NCBI GenBank assembly: GCA_016219005.1
Contig: JACRCN010000083.1
Coordinates: 1 to 64,000, forward strand
Origin: Deltaproteobacteria bacterium
Lineage (GTDB): Bacteria; Desulfobacterota; Desulfobacteria; Desulfobacterales; SpSt-501
Direction of reading: 5' to 3'
DNA length: 64,000 bases
The position numbers were made by a program, and so were the translations under genes. Positions 9,452 through 19,288 of this stretch are shown piece by piece; within the stretch, counting starts at the first letter, position 1, and every line of letters begins with the position of its first letter. The notes below the pieces were generated by a model, which was not told the DNA's origin, ran no database searches, and worked only from the letters and a program-made list of their open reading frames with translations.

Positions 9452-9900
9452 ATGTGCGGCATCGCAATGCCGAACCTCATCGGGTGGCTGCCCGAGTACC
9501 GCATGGGGCAGCGTCGCACGAGACATTCGGGGACCCTCGAGTTTGCGCAGTTGACTGCCGTGAAACGCAATGCGACCAGCTTGGTTACACTCGACTATGC
9601 CAATGACCTCGTGCGCATAACGGTTGGCACCGACACCGTCCGCACGATACGGATGCCTGCCGGAATCGGCCTGAAACAACCCGCATTCTCTTGGGCGCAT
9701 CGTTCGGTTTCAACGGCCAGGCCATGGCGGACTATGCCGGTGAAGTCCTCATCTCAAACGGCGGTCGTCATCCGGTGCAAGGTGGTCCATTTGGATCCAG
9801 CATGCGTGAGGGGCGGGTTTGGGCCGGAAGGCAGCGAAAAGGGGTACGAGCGGTTTTGTTACGAGATCACATCTGGGATGACGTGGTGAGTGGCAGGTGA
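9452..9900 (+). pseudogene. Degenerate GspH/FimT pseudopilin relic (N-terminus lost, several frameshifts)
   Basis: Frame-switched reading IAMPNLIGWLPEYRMGSVARDIRG-TLEFAQLTAVKRNATSLVTLDYANDLVRIT...RTIRMPAGIGLKQPA-LGASFGFNGQAMADYAGEVLISNGG. In-frame stop where the pilin TM helix should be. Confidence 0.72.
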
Positions 9901-10075
9901 TGGCGCTTTGCGTCATCCACATTTCTAAGACGAAGTGCAATGCGCCGGAGGCCGGTTCCGGCGCGCTGCGCCCACCTGTTGGTGACGACGCGCGGGTATG
10001 GCTTCGAGCCGCGATGAGCCGACGGCAAATCATGGCAAGATGACGCTTCCAGAGGCTTGGAAAGAAATAATAAAA

Positions 10076-10104
10076 AAAAGCGCGCCGTGGCAGGGCGCGC
10101 TTTT
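10076..10104 (-). terminator. Rho-independent terminator of the LysM gene
   Basis: AAAAGCGCGCC-GTGGCAG-GGCGCGCTTTT; on the minus strand the stem is followed by a T-run. Confidence 0.85.
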
Positions 10105-10127
10105 GACCGCAGATGAAGACGTGGATG

Positions 10128-11228
10128 TCAACGGACAGGGAGCGGGGTGCGCATGAGCGCTCCGGCAAACAACTCTTTCTCGGAATCCGTGATCAGAACG
10201 GTGGCAGTGGTGTCTTCCACGTGCAGCACGACCAGTTCGCCGCAATTCACCGGGATGGTAATGGTCGGGGATGATTTAGCAGTGCCCAGCTTGTTTTCGT
10301 CGCGGTAGTACACGCTGTAGATCTGGCCCTCCTTGATGCCGTGGATTCTGCCCCGGTCGATGAAGACCGTGTTGAGCTCGGCGAACATGTCCAGGTGCTC
10401 TTCGGACAGCAGGATCGTTCCATCGATTCCTTCCTTGCTTCTCTCGACAAGGATGCGAGGATTTTGGCGGCTGTAAGGCATCAGCTTGTCGGAGAGCAGG
10501 ATCGGGCGGTAGCTTTTGATCACCTTGCCGATGGCGTACTCCGGCTGGCGCTGGGTGACTTTCACGATGCCGACCAACAGGTGCTGGATGCCGATCAGCT
10601 CCTTGGTGTACTGGTTATAGAGCGGGTCGAAGGTTCGATAGACGGTGAAAAGAGCGCCGGTTTCGAGCACGGCATTGCCCTCGGGTTTGAGATAAACAAT
10701 GTCTCCTTCGGCAATCATCGTCGTGCCCTTGACGGCCTTCTGGAAAATCACGCCCTGGGGCGCTACGGGCATCCGCCGGATGAACCCGACCTGGTTGATC
10801 GACGAGTAGTAGTAATGAACATTGGCCTGAAGTTGCTTGTCGCCCCCGGTTGGCATAGCTATCTGCGGCGAAGCCCCCGCTCGTCGCGTCAGGCGGATTT
10901 TTTGACCCGGGTAGATGAGGTGCGGGTTGGCGATGACGGCGGAATTTTCCGTCCACAACTCCGGCCATACCCAGGGGCTGTCGGCGAAGCTCCGGGAGAG
11001 GTCCCAGAGGGTGTCGCCTTTCTGAACGGTGTAGTAATATCCGTTCTTGGTTTCAGCCGCGTAGCTACGGTCGAGTCCCCCCTGCATTTCGGCCGCAGGC
11101 TCCCGCTGGGCCGGCCGCCCGGTCTCGGCAACGTAGTCAGCCGCCAGGCTGATGCCAGACGCGGCCAGCGCGGTTCCGTAGATGACCGAAAACAAAAGAA
11201 CACGTTGAAGGGATGATTTTCGAATCAT
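10128..11228 (-). CDS. LysM domain-containing secreted/periplasmic protein
   Basis: MIRKSSLQRVLLFSVIYGTALAASGISLA signal; LysM: YYTVQKGDTLWDLSRSFADSPWVWPELWTENSAVIANPHLIYPGQKIRL. Start placed at 11228 rather than the ORF-track 11363. Confidence 0.85.
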   Translation of the reverse strand: MIRKSSLQRVLLFSVIYGTALAASGISLAADYVAETGRPAQREPAAEMQGGLDRSYAAETKNGYYYTVQKGDTLWDLSRSFADSPWVWPELWTENSAVIANPHLIYPGQKIRLTRRAGASPQIAMPTGGDKQLQANVHYYYSSINQVGFIRRMPVAPQGVIFQKAVKGTTMIAEGDIVYLKPEGNAVLETGALFTVYRTFDPLYNQYTKELIGIQHLLVGIVKVTQRQPEYAIGKVIKSYRPILLSDKLMPYSRQNPRILVERSKEGIDGTILLSEEHLDMFAELNTVFIDRGRIHGIKEGQIYSVYYRDENKLGTAKSSPTITIPVNCGELVVLHVEDTTATVLITDSEKELFAGALMRTPLPVR

Positions 11229-11316
11229 GGGGTGCTCCGCTTTGGATAGGATGAGTTTCTTTTTTCTTCCTTTTATTCTATCCGAAAACGGCCTAAAAGG
11301 CAAGGCGGCGCACCAC

Positions 11317-11352
11317 AAAAAAGCCCCTGGGCGCGCGGCGCCGCAGGGGCTT
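11317..11352 (-). terminator. Rho-independent terminator of groESL
   Basis: AAGCCCCTG...CAGGGGCTT stem with poly-T on the minus strand, 33 nt after the groEL stop. Confidence 0.85.
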
Positions 11353-11384
11353 CGGACAACCAAAGCATCGGGTGGATTCGTCGG

Positions 11385-13067
<1,683 letters not shown>

Positions 13068-13364
13068 TTATTCGATGATGCCGAGCACGTCGTCTTCACG
13101 CAGGATGAGGTACTCCTCACCCTCGATCTTGACTTCCGTGCCGGAATATTTTCCAAACAGAATCCGATCGCCCTTCTTGACTTCAAGCGCCACGCGCTTG
13201 CCGTTCTCATCGAGCTTGCCGTTGCCGACGGCCACCACCTTGCCCTCTGCCGGTTTCTCCTTGGCGGTGTCCGGGATGATGATGCCCCCCTTCGTGGTTT
13301 TCTCTTCCTCAATCCGCTGAATCAGGATCCGATCTTGTAATGGTTTTAATTTCATTTTTCGCAC
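13068..13364 (-). CDS. groES: Co-chaperonin GroES
   Basis: [54 protein letters not shown]; immediately upstream of groEL. Confidence 0.98.
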   Translation of the reverse strand: MRKMKLKPLQDRILIQRIEEEKTTKGGIIIPDTAKEKPAEGKVVAVGNGKLDENGKRVALEVKKGDRILFGKYSGTEVKIEGEEYLILREDDVLGIIE

Positions 13365-13763
13365 ACTCCTTGATTCGTAACGTGGGTTGGTTCGCGAATG
13401 GTCTCAAACTGTTCAGGATGGTTTCGCTTGGATCATGAATACGGTCTATTTCTTCGGCTTCGCAGGCACCTCCCTTCCGTGATGACAATCGGGTCTTGTT
13501 GTATGGTGATGATGACCATCTTAGTGAAAAAACGCCCGCTAAAATTCCCTGTAACCTAATCACGCATTTCGTATTGTAAAGGCATCCGCGATCAACTTGC
13601 CCCGGCTTGTCCGGGTGGGCGTGCGTGCTATCGGGGACCGCGGGGTGCAGCGATCCACCACCCGGTGGCGCGGATCGAACCGATACCAGGCAGGGTGGCA
13701 CGGAACACCTGTCGTTGAACCTGATCGGGTTCGCAGTTCAGTGAATGGGGAACGTCTTTGAGA

Positions 13764-14045
13764 TCAGGATGCAGAATCGGATGAGCCTGCCGTGGTGCTC
13801 GCAGCAGAAGCGGATTCAGCGGGCTTCGATTCCGATTTTTTGGGCTTGGTTGAACTGGGGCTTGATTTGTTGGCGTAGTCGGTCACGTACCACCCGGAGC
13901 CTTTGAGGTGGAACGAACTGTGGGAAATGAGTCTTTGAAGCTTTCCGGAGCAGTGGCTGCACTTCGAGAGCGGCTTGTCTGAAAAGCGCTGAAAGGCTTC
14001 TTTGATTTGGCCGCACTTGGTGCACTCATATTCATAAATCGGCAT
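13764..14045 (-). CDS. FmdB-family zinc-ribbon protein
   Basis: MPIYEYECTKCGQIKEAFQRFSDKPLSKCSHCSGKLQRLIS: CxxC...CxxC FmdB signature. Confidence 0.9.
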   Translation of the reverse strand: MPIYEYECTKCGQIKEAFQRFSDKPLSKCSHCSGKLQRLISHSSFHLKGSGWYVTDYANKSSPSSTKPKKSESKPAESASAASTTAGSSDSAS

Positions 14046-14107
14046 ACGTTTTGACCTCCTGGGGCATTCATCTTTGACTCTCTAATATATCTACTGGGAG
14101 CTTTTTG

Positions 14108-14650
14108 TCAAGGATTGTAATCGATCTGTTCGAAGACTTCCCGCCAGTCCTTATAAAAATCGAGCACGGTCGCGAGCCCCGCCAGCCTCACGGTGTTCAG
14201 GATTTCATGGGTCCGCTCGTGTACCCGCTTTTCCTCCGACAGGCGCTCCTCGGCCGATGCGTCAAACCCCTGCAGGAACTTGCTGAACCGCACGATGTGG
14301 ATCAGTTCGTGAGTGATGATGTACAACGCAAAGGGGAGCATGTCCAGCTCGGGGTGATGGTCGAGTGCCACCAGGATCGCATCGTCCTGCAGGCAAATTT
14401 TGTACAGATCGTAAGTGGCCGAGCCCAAGCTCGCCCGTTGGGGCTGGCCTTTGTAGCGGATGATCTGGGCAAAGGGGCCGTCGACGACCTCCGTGGGATC
14501 GAGTTCCGCGAGGGTTTTGACATCGTACTTCGGCCGCAGCCACTGGCTGGCCGACATCTTGAAGTGATTGCTGACGAGTTCCTCGGCCATCGCCGCGGCC
14601 TGGCTGATGATGGACAGTTGCTGCGGATTAAAGGTCATCTGGGTCTGCAT
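14108..14650 (-). CDS. Uncharacterised protein with HExxH (HELIH) motif, putative zinc-dependent hydrolase
   Basis: 180 aa, FALYIITHELIHIVRFSKFLQGFDASAEERLSEEKRVHERTHE; no other family recognised. Confidence 0.75.
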   Translation of the reverse strand: MQTQMTFNPQQLSIISQAAAMAEELVSNHFKMSASQWLRPKYDVKTLAELDPTEVVDGPFAQIIRYKGQPQRASLGSATYDLYKICLQDDAILVALDHHPELDMLPFALYIITHELIHIVRFSKFLQGFDASAEERLSEEKRVHERTHEILNTVRLAGLATVLDFYKDWREVFEQIDYNP

Positions 14651-14695
14651 GTCGTGACCGCTCGATCCCCGTCATTGTCTTCCGGCAGCGGCGCT

Positions 14696-14830
14696 TCACC
14701 CGGCCGGTGGTTGAGGCGCCGCCTCCAGGGCGGAAATAGCCTCTCTTATAAGTCGGCGTGATGCGTCGTCGTCAATGATTCGAATGCCCATTCCGCGGCT
14801 GACGATGAGCAAGCGGTTGACGTTGCCCAT
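14696..14830 (-). CDS. Putative 44-aa small protein upstream of the HExxH gene (not in ORF track)
   Basis: ATGGGCAACGTC... MGNVNRLLIVSRGMGIRIIDDDASRRLIREAISALEAAPQPPAG*; GGGAG 11 nt upstream; same strand as and 45 nt before the next gene. Confidence 0.4.
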   Translation of the reverse strand: MGNVNRLLIVSRGMGIRIIDDDASRRLIREAISALEAAPQPPAG

Positions 14831-15160
14831 GAGGCATTTCTCCCGAGTCTTTCGCGGTGCCGCTGAACACAATCAGCACGGCTGAGCCGCGCGGGCCGGT
14901 CCGGCGCGCGTCGATGATGCCGCTCAATCGCACGGGCTGACTGACGTTCGACTGTATCACAGAATACGGACGGATTCCAACCGTATCGTTTCATATGCGG
15001 ACGGCCGGCGCGCCGGAAGAAGACGCGATGGACGGAAGCTGAAGCGCAGCGGGTCGGAGGCAGTTGCAAGTAAAAAAACATGGACAAGGCAGCTGCCTTC
15101 GTGCTAAACGCAAAATTCATGCAGAAAACCATGGGAGTTCGCGAGGGAGGGGGTGATTCA

Positions 15161-15256
15161 TTGGGCAGTGTGATCAAAAAACGCCGTAAGAAGATGCGCA
15201 AGCACAAACACAAGAAACTGCTGGCCAAGACGCGCCATCAGAGAAGGAGCAGATAG
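15161..15256 (+). CDS. 31-aa basic protein of the bS22 / AURKAIP1-COX24 (mS38-like) family (not in ORF track)
   Basis: TTG start after GGAGGGGG: MGSVIKKRRKKMRKHKHKKLLAKTRHQRRSR*; strongly resembles actinobacterial bS22 (MGSVIKKRRKRM..KKHRKLLR+TR.QRR). Confidence 0.85.
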   Translation: MGSVIKKRRKKMRKHKHKKLLAKTRHQRRSR

Positions 15257-15285
15257 CCTCTCGGCTTTTCAGTCGATGCGACCCG

Positions 15286-15317
15286 GCACCGGCAGCCACG
15301 CGCTGCCGGTGCTGTTT
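15286..15317 (+). terminator. Terminator hairpin after the bS22-like ORF
   Basis: GCACCGGCAG-CCACGCG-CTGCCGGTGC then TGTTTT. Confidence 0.75.
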
Positions 15318-15322
15318 TGGGG

Positions 15323-16267
15323 CTACTTTGAAGGAAATCCCTTGAAGTACTTCATGATTTCGGAATCTGTCGACAGCAGGACGGAGCTGCTCTTGTCGAG
15401 GGAGTCGTTGTAGACTTCGAGCGTCTGCAGAAACGAGTAGAATTCCGGGTCGAGTCCATAGGCGGCAGCGTAGATTTGGGTCGCCTCGGCATCGGCCTTG
15501 CCCTTAAGCTCCTGGGCAATGCGATAGGCTTCGGAAGTAATCTGCTGCAGCTCCTTGTCCTTTTGGCCGAGCACCCTCTGCGCCTCGCCTTTGCCCTCCG
15601 AGCGGAATTTTTCGGCGATCTGCTTGCGTTCCGCGATCATCCGGTCGTAGACCGATTTGCGCACCTCTTCCACGTAATTGATGCCTTTGATCTTGACGTC
15701 CACCAGTTCGATCCCGAACGGGTCCACTTTCGGCTGCGCCTGCTCGAGAATCCCCTGGGTGATCTTCTCCCGGCCGATGGTAATGACGTAATGGCTTTGG
15801 GGCTTCTTCTCCAGGTCTTCCAGGCCGACCTCGGCGGTGTCCAACTCCCGGTTGGACTTGCGCACGGCATCGATCAGTTTGTGCGAGGTGATGAAGTTCC
15901 GCACGGCCGGGTCGATGATGTCGTTCAGCCGGCTCATGGCGTTCAACCGGTTGTTCACGGTCTGAAAGAACTTGACCGGGTCGACGATCCGCCAGCGGGC
16001 AAATGCGTCCACCCAGATGAACGTCTTGTCGAGGGTCGGGATTTGGCCCGGTTCCCCGTCCCATTCCAGGATGTTCTTGTTGAAGATGTGCGCCTTCTGA
16101 ATGAAAGGCAGCTTGAACTTCAGCCCTGGGTCTTTGATCGCGTCGCCGACGATACGTCCGAACTGGGTGATCACCACCTGTTCGGTCTCACTGACGGTGA
16201 AGGCCGAATCGTACACCATGACAGCCGCCGCGATGAGCAGGATGATCCACACACCTTTGAGTTTCAT
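15323..16267 (-). CDS. hflC: Protease modulator HflC (SPFH/band 7)
   Basis: TM + VSETEQVVITQFGRIVGDAIKDPGLKFKLPFIQKAHIFNKNILEWDG; downstream of hflK. Confidence 0.95.
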   Translation of the reverse strand: MKLKGVWIILLIAAAVMVYDSAFTVSETEQVVITQFGRIVGDAIKDPGLKFKLPFIQKAHIFNKNILEWDGEPGQIPTLDKTFIWVDAFARWRIVDPVKFFQTVNNRLNAMSRLNDIIDPAVRNFITSHKLIDAVRKSNRELDTAEVGLEDLEKKPQSHYVITIGREKITQGILEQAQPKVDPFGIELVDVKIKGINYVEEVRKSVYDRMIAERKQIAEKFRSEGKGEAQRVLGQKDKELQQITSEAYRIAQELKGKADAEATQIYAAAYGLDPEFYSFLQTLEVYNDSLDKSSSVLLSTDSEIMKYFKGFPSK

Positions 16268-16269
16268 TT

Positions 16270-17295
16270 TTATTTACCCGCCGGATTGATGAGGTTGAGC
16301 AATGGCAGCGCCGCCTTCTGATCGGGGTCCACGATATACTTGGGTCCCATCTTCTGAAGCACGCCGCGCATGTATTCCAGGTAAAGCCGCCGCCGGGTGA
16401 CATCCTTGGCTTTGCGGTATTCCTCGTAGGTATCCCGGAAGCGGGCGGCATCGCCCTTGGCGCGGTTGACCCGGTTCAGGGCGTAGCCTTCCGCCTCCCG
16501 GATCGTGCGATCGGCTTCGCCGCGCGCGGAAGGGATGAACTTGTTATACTCTTCGTTGGCCTGGTAGATCATCTGCTCTTTTTCCTGCGTGGCCTGGTTG
16601 ACCTCGTTGAAGGAAGGCTGGACCGACGGCGGCACGTTGGTCTTTTTCATTTCGATCGTGACAATATGCAGGCCGGTTTCGGCTATATCGAGTTCGCGCT
16701 GCAGCAGGACTCGCGCTTCGATGGCGATCTCGTCGCGCTTGCTGATGACCTCGTTAATGCTGCGGTCCCCGACCACCAGGCGCATCGCGGCTTCGGACAT
16801 GTCTTTGAGCAGCTGGCGTACGTTGGCGACTTTGAAAAGGAAGTTATAGGGGTCTTTGACGCGATACTGGACGATCCACGGGACGACCGCTACGTTCAGA
16901 TCGCCGGTCAGCATGAGCGCCACGTTGCCCGTTTCCACGCCGGACTTCACCCGCGGCCGGAAATCCACCTCCGCGACGGCGGACCCGAACTCCTCGGTCT
17001 GGACGCGTTTGACATTGACCTTCGTGACCGTGTCGATGCCCATGGGCATTTTGAAGTTCAGCCCCGGCTGGGTGGTCTCGACATAGCGGCCGAAGCGCTG
17101 CACGATGCCGACCTCGTCTTGATTGACCGTGTAGAACGCGGTGAAAGCGAGCAGCAGCCCCGCGATGACGGCAAAAGCCAGCGGCCCGCCCGGAAGTTTA
17201 AACTTTTTCAATCCCTGGACGATGTCGTCCACTTGCGGCGGAATGCCGCCACGGGAGCCCTGCTGTTGTTTTAGTTTTTCCCAGTCCCAACTCAT
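16270..17295 (-). CDS. hflK: Protease modulator HflK (SPFH/band 7)
   Basis: MSWDWEKLKQQQGSRGGIPPQVDDIVQ...NQDEVGIVQRFGRYVETTQPGLNFKMPMGID. Confidence 0.95.
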   Translation of the reverse strand: MSWDWEKLKQQQGSRGGIPPQVDDIVQGLKKFKLPGGPLAFAVIAGLLLAFTAFYTVNQDEVGIVQRFGRYVETTQPGLNFKMPMGIDTVTKVNVKRVQTEEFGSAVAEVDFRPRVKSGVETGNVALMLTGDLNVAVVPWIVQYRVKDPYNFLFKVANVRQLLKDMSEAAMRLVVGDRSINEVISKRDEIAIEARVLLQRELDIAETGLHIVTIEMKKTNVPPSVQPSFNEVNQATQEKEQMIYQANEEYNKFIPSARGEADRTIREAEGYALNRVNRAKGDAARFRDTYEEYRKAKDVTRRRLYLEYMRGVLQKMGPKYIVDPDQKAALPLLNLINPAGK

Positions 17296-17522
17296 GGTTC
17301 GATCCTTGGTTTCATCCAGAGGGTGATCAGGTTAGGCACAGCACCGTCGCCGGGTGGAGGGGCCGCCATGCAACGAAATCCAGGCTTGGGTCGACGATCC
17401 TGTAACCTAAGGCACCGCCTCAGACAAGTCAAGCAAAAATCACGGTCGCGGATGGACCGGGCACACGAGCGCACAGCGGTTCTGCTTGACATCCCGCGGT
17501 CTCGCGGGCTAAATGCCGGGAG

Positions 17523-17840
17523 GTGATGCGGATGAAAAAAGACACCCATGAAGCGGCGCACATCGGGAACGTTCTCACGGGGCTGATCGGCGGCTTGCGC
17601 CCGGAAGCCGAGGAGGGGATGCTGGGCATCTGGCAGGTGTGGGACCGCGCCGCCGGCGACGAGGTCGCGCGCAACGCCCGGCCGGCAGCTTTCAAGGGGT
17701 CCATCCTGCTGGTGCACGTCACCAGCCCCGCCTGGATTCATCACCTGCAGTTTTCGAAGCCGGAACTGATCGCCCGGCTGAACACCGAACTGGGCCAGCC
17801 GCTGGTCAGCGAAATCAAATTCAAGGTGGGGTCGTTTTAG
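17523..17840 (+). CDS. DUF721 / DciA-like protein
   Basis: IWQVWDRAAGDEVARNARPAAFKGSILLVHVTSPAWIHHLQFSKPELIARLN, typical DUF721 body. Confidence 0.75.
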   Translation: MMRMKKDTHEAAHIGNVLTGLIGGLRPEAEEGMLGIWQVWDRAAGDEVARNARPAAFKGSILLVHVTSPAWIHHLQFSKPELIARLNTELGQPLVSEIKFKVGSF

Positions 17841-17961
17841 CCGTCCGGGCGTTCTGGCACGGCCGATGCCGCATCGGCCGATTCGCTGAAGCAGCACGCG
17901 GGCATGACCGGATCCGCGCGCACGGCGCGGCGAGGCGGCGCCGGAGCAGCGGTTTTTCCCC

Positions 17962-18702
17962 ATGGCACAGGATTCCGACATCGCAACCCTGACCGGCGAC
18001 ACGTTCTTCGACGGGCGCCTCCGCGTGGCGCAAAGCCGCATCGGATACCGGTTTTCCATCGATGCGGTCCTGCTGGCGCACTTCGTCCAGCCGCGTCCGG
18101 GGCAGAAGCTGATCGATCTGGGCACCGGCTGCGGGATCATTCCGCTGATGCTGGTCTTCCGGCATCCGCGCATTCGGGTGTGGGGGGTCGAAATCCAGCC
18201 CGAGCTGGTGGGACTGGCAGCCGACAACGTCCGGGCGAACCACATGACCGACCGGATCCGCATCCTGCAGGCCGATATGCGCACCATCACGCCGGACATG
18301 TCGGCCGGGCCGGTCGATGTGGTCTGCAGCAACCCCCCCTATCGCCGCGGGCGGTCCGGGCGGCTTAACCCGGACGAGCAGCGCGCGGTAGCCCGGCACG
18401 AGATTGCGATCACTCTGCCGGCTTTGCTTCAGGCATCTCGGCGGGTGCTGAAGACCGGTGGCCGCTTCGCGACGATCTACCCGGCCGAGCGCGCCGGCGA
18501 GCTCATCGGCCACATGCGTTCCATGCACCTCGAACCGAAGCGGTTAAGGTGCGTTCACTCCAAGGGACAAACCGATGCCCGGTGGGTACTCGTGGAGGGG
18601 CGCGCGGGCGGACGGCCGGGACTCACCATCGCCCCGCCGCTTATGGTCTACGGGGAGGCCGGCGAGTACTCCGCGGAAGTCCTGCGGATGCTGTTGCCGT
18701 GA
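17962..18702 (+). CDS. tRNA1(Val) (adenine-37-N6)-methyltransferase (TrmN6)-like SAM methyltransferase
   Basis: LIDLGTGCGIIPLML (SAM site), VCSNPPYRRGRSGRLNPDEQRAVARHEI (NPPY motif). Confidence 0.85.
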   Translation: MAQDSDIATLTGDTFFDGRLRVAQSRIGYRFSIDAVLLAHFVQPRPGQKLIDLGTGCGIIPLMLVFRHPRIRVWGVEIQPELVGLAADNVRANHMTDRIRILQADMRTITPDMSAGPVDVVCSNPPYRRGRSGRLNPDEQRAVARHEIAITLPALLQASRRVLKTGGRFATIYPAERAGELIGHMRSMHLEPKRLRCVHSKGQTDARWVLVEGRAGGRPGLTIAPPLMVYGEAGEYSAEVLRMLLP

Positions 18703-18784
18703 CGCAAGAACCGCGATACAGTGATTGACAAGCCGCTGTGCTGATGATACAAAAAACGATTGTGGCTTGATCACGTGGCGTGCC

Positions 18785-18877
18785 GGAGAGGTGGCCGAGC
18801 GGTTGAAGGCGCCGCTCTCGAAAAGCGGTATCCTGTCAAAAACGGGATCGTGGGTTCAAATCCCACCCTCTCCGCCA
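18785..18877 (+). tRNA. tRNA-Ser (anticodon CGA), CCA encoded
   Basis: GGAGAGG...CCTCTCC-G-CCA acceptor, long variable arm, anticodon loop CT-CGA-AA, T-arm GGGTTCAAATCCC. Confidence 0.95.
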
Positions 18878-18972
18878 GATAGCGCCGCGGCAAGGCTCAC
18901 GGCGCGGCGGAGTGATGACTCCGTCCGATTCCACGTTGCGGCGGCACGTGGGTCGCAAAGCGGTCGATCCGC

Positions 18973-19066
18973 GGAGAGATGTCCGAGTTGGCCGAAGGAA
19001 CACGACTGGAAATCGTGTGTGCTGCTAATACCGGCACCGTGGGTTCGAATCCCACTCTCTCCGCCA
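18973..19066 (+). tRNA. tRNA-Ser (anticodon GGA), CCA encoded
   Basis: GGAGAGA...TCTCTCC-G-CCA, anticodon loop CT-GGA-AA, long variable arm, T-arm GGGTTCGAATCCC. Confidence 0.95.
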
Positions 19067-19288
19067 TTTTTTTGATCCATTTTGCACGTTTTCGGCGGAC
19101 GCCCTGAGACAGCCGGAGCGCGGAGTGCGGCTGCGCGGCGACGTCGAAACGCCGCGATCACGTCCACGCACCCGGCCCCGCGCGATCGAAAGGCCCGAAG
19201 GCAGCGCCGCCTCCGGGCCGGACAAGCCAACCATCGGGCGTGAGATGACGTTTTAAAACTGCGCAGACCAGAACCCAGCTTCCAGTCT

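Noticed and set aside
13380-13560. CIRCE (HrcA) element upstream of groES
   Set aside because: No TTAGCACTC-N9-GAGTGCTAA match; only a weak ATGGT-N7-ACCAT inverted repeat near 13503-13519.
13620-13760. TPP-riboswitch/tRNA-like look (TTGAACCTGATCGGGTT; GGTTCGATCC on minus strand)
   Set aside because: No matching CUGAGA core or helix layout for TPP; the tRNA-like T-loop does not pair into a 5-bp stem; downstream genes are not thiamine-related.
19080-19230. Possible SRP (4.5S) RNA next to dnaX
   Set aside because: Hairpin-rich GC sequence, but lacks the conserved GGAAGCAGCC/AGGTC..CGGAAGG apical core.
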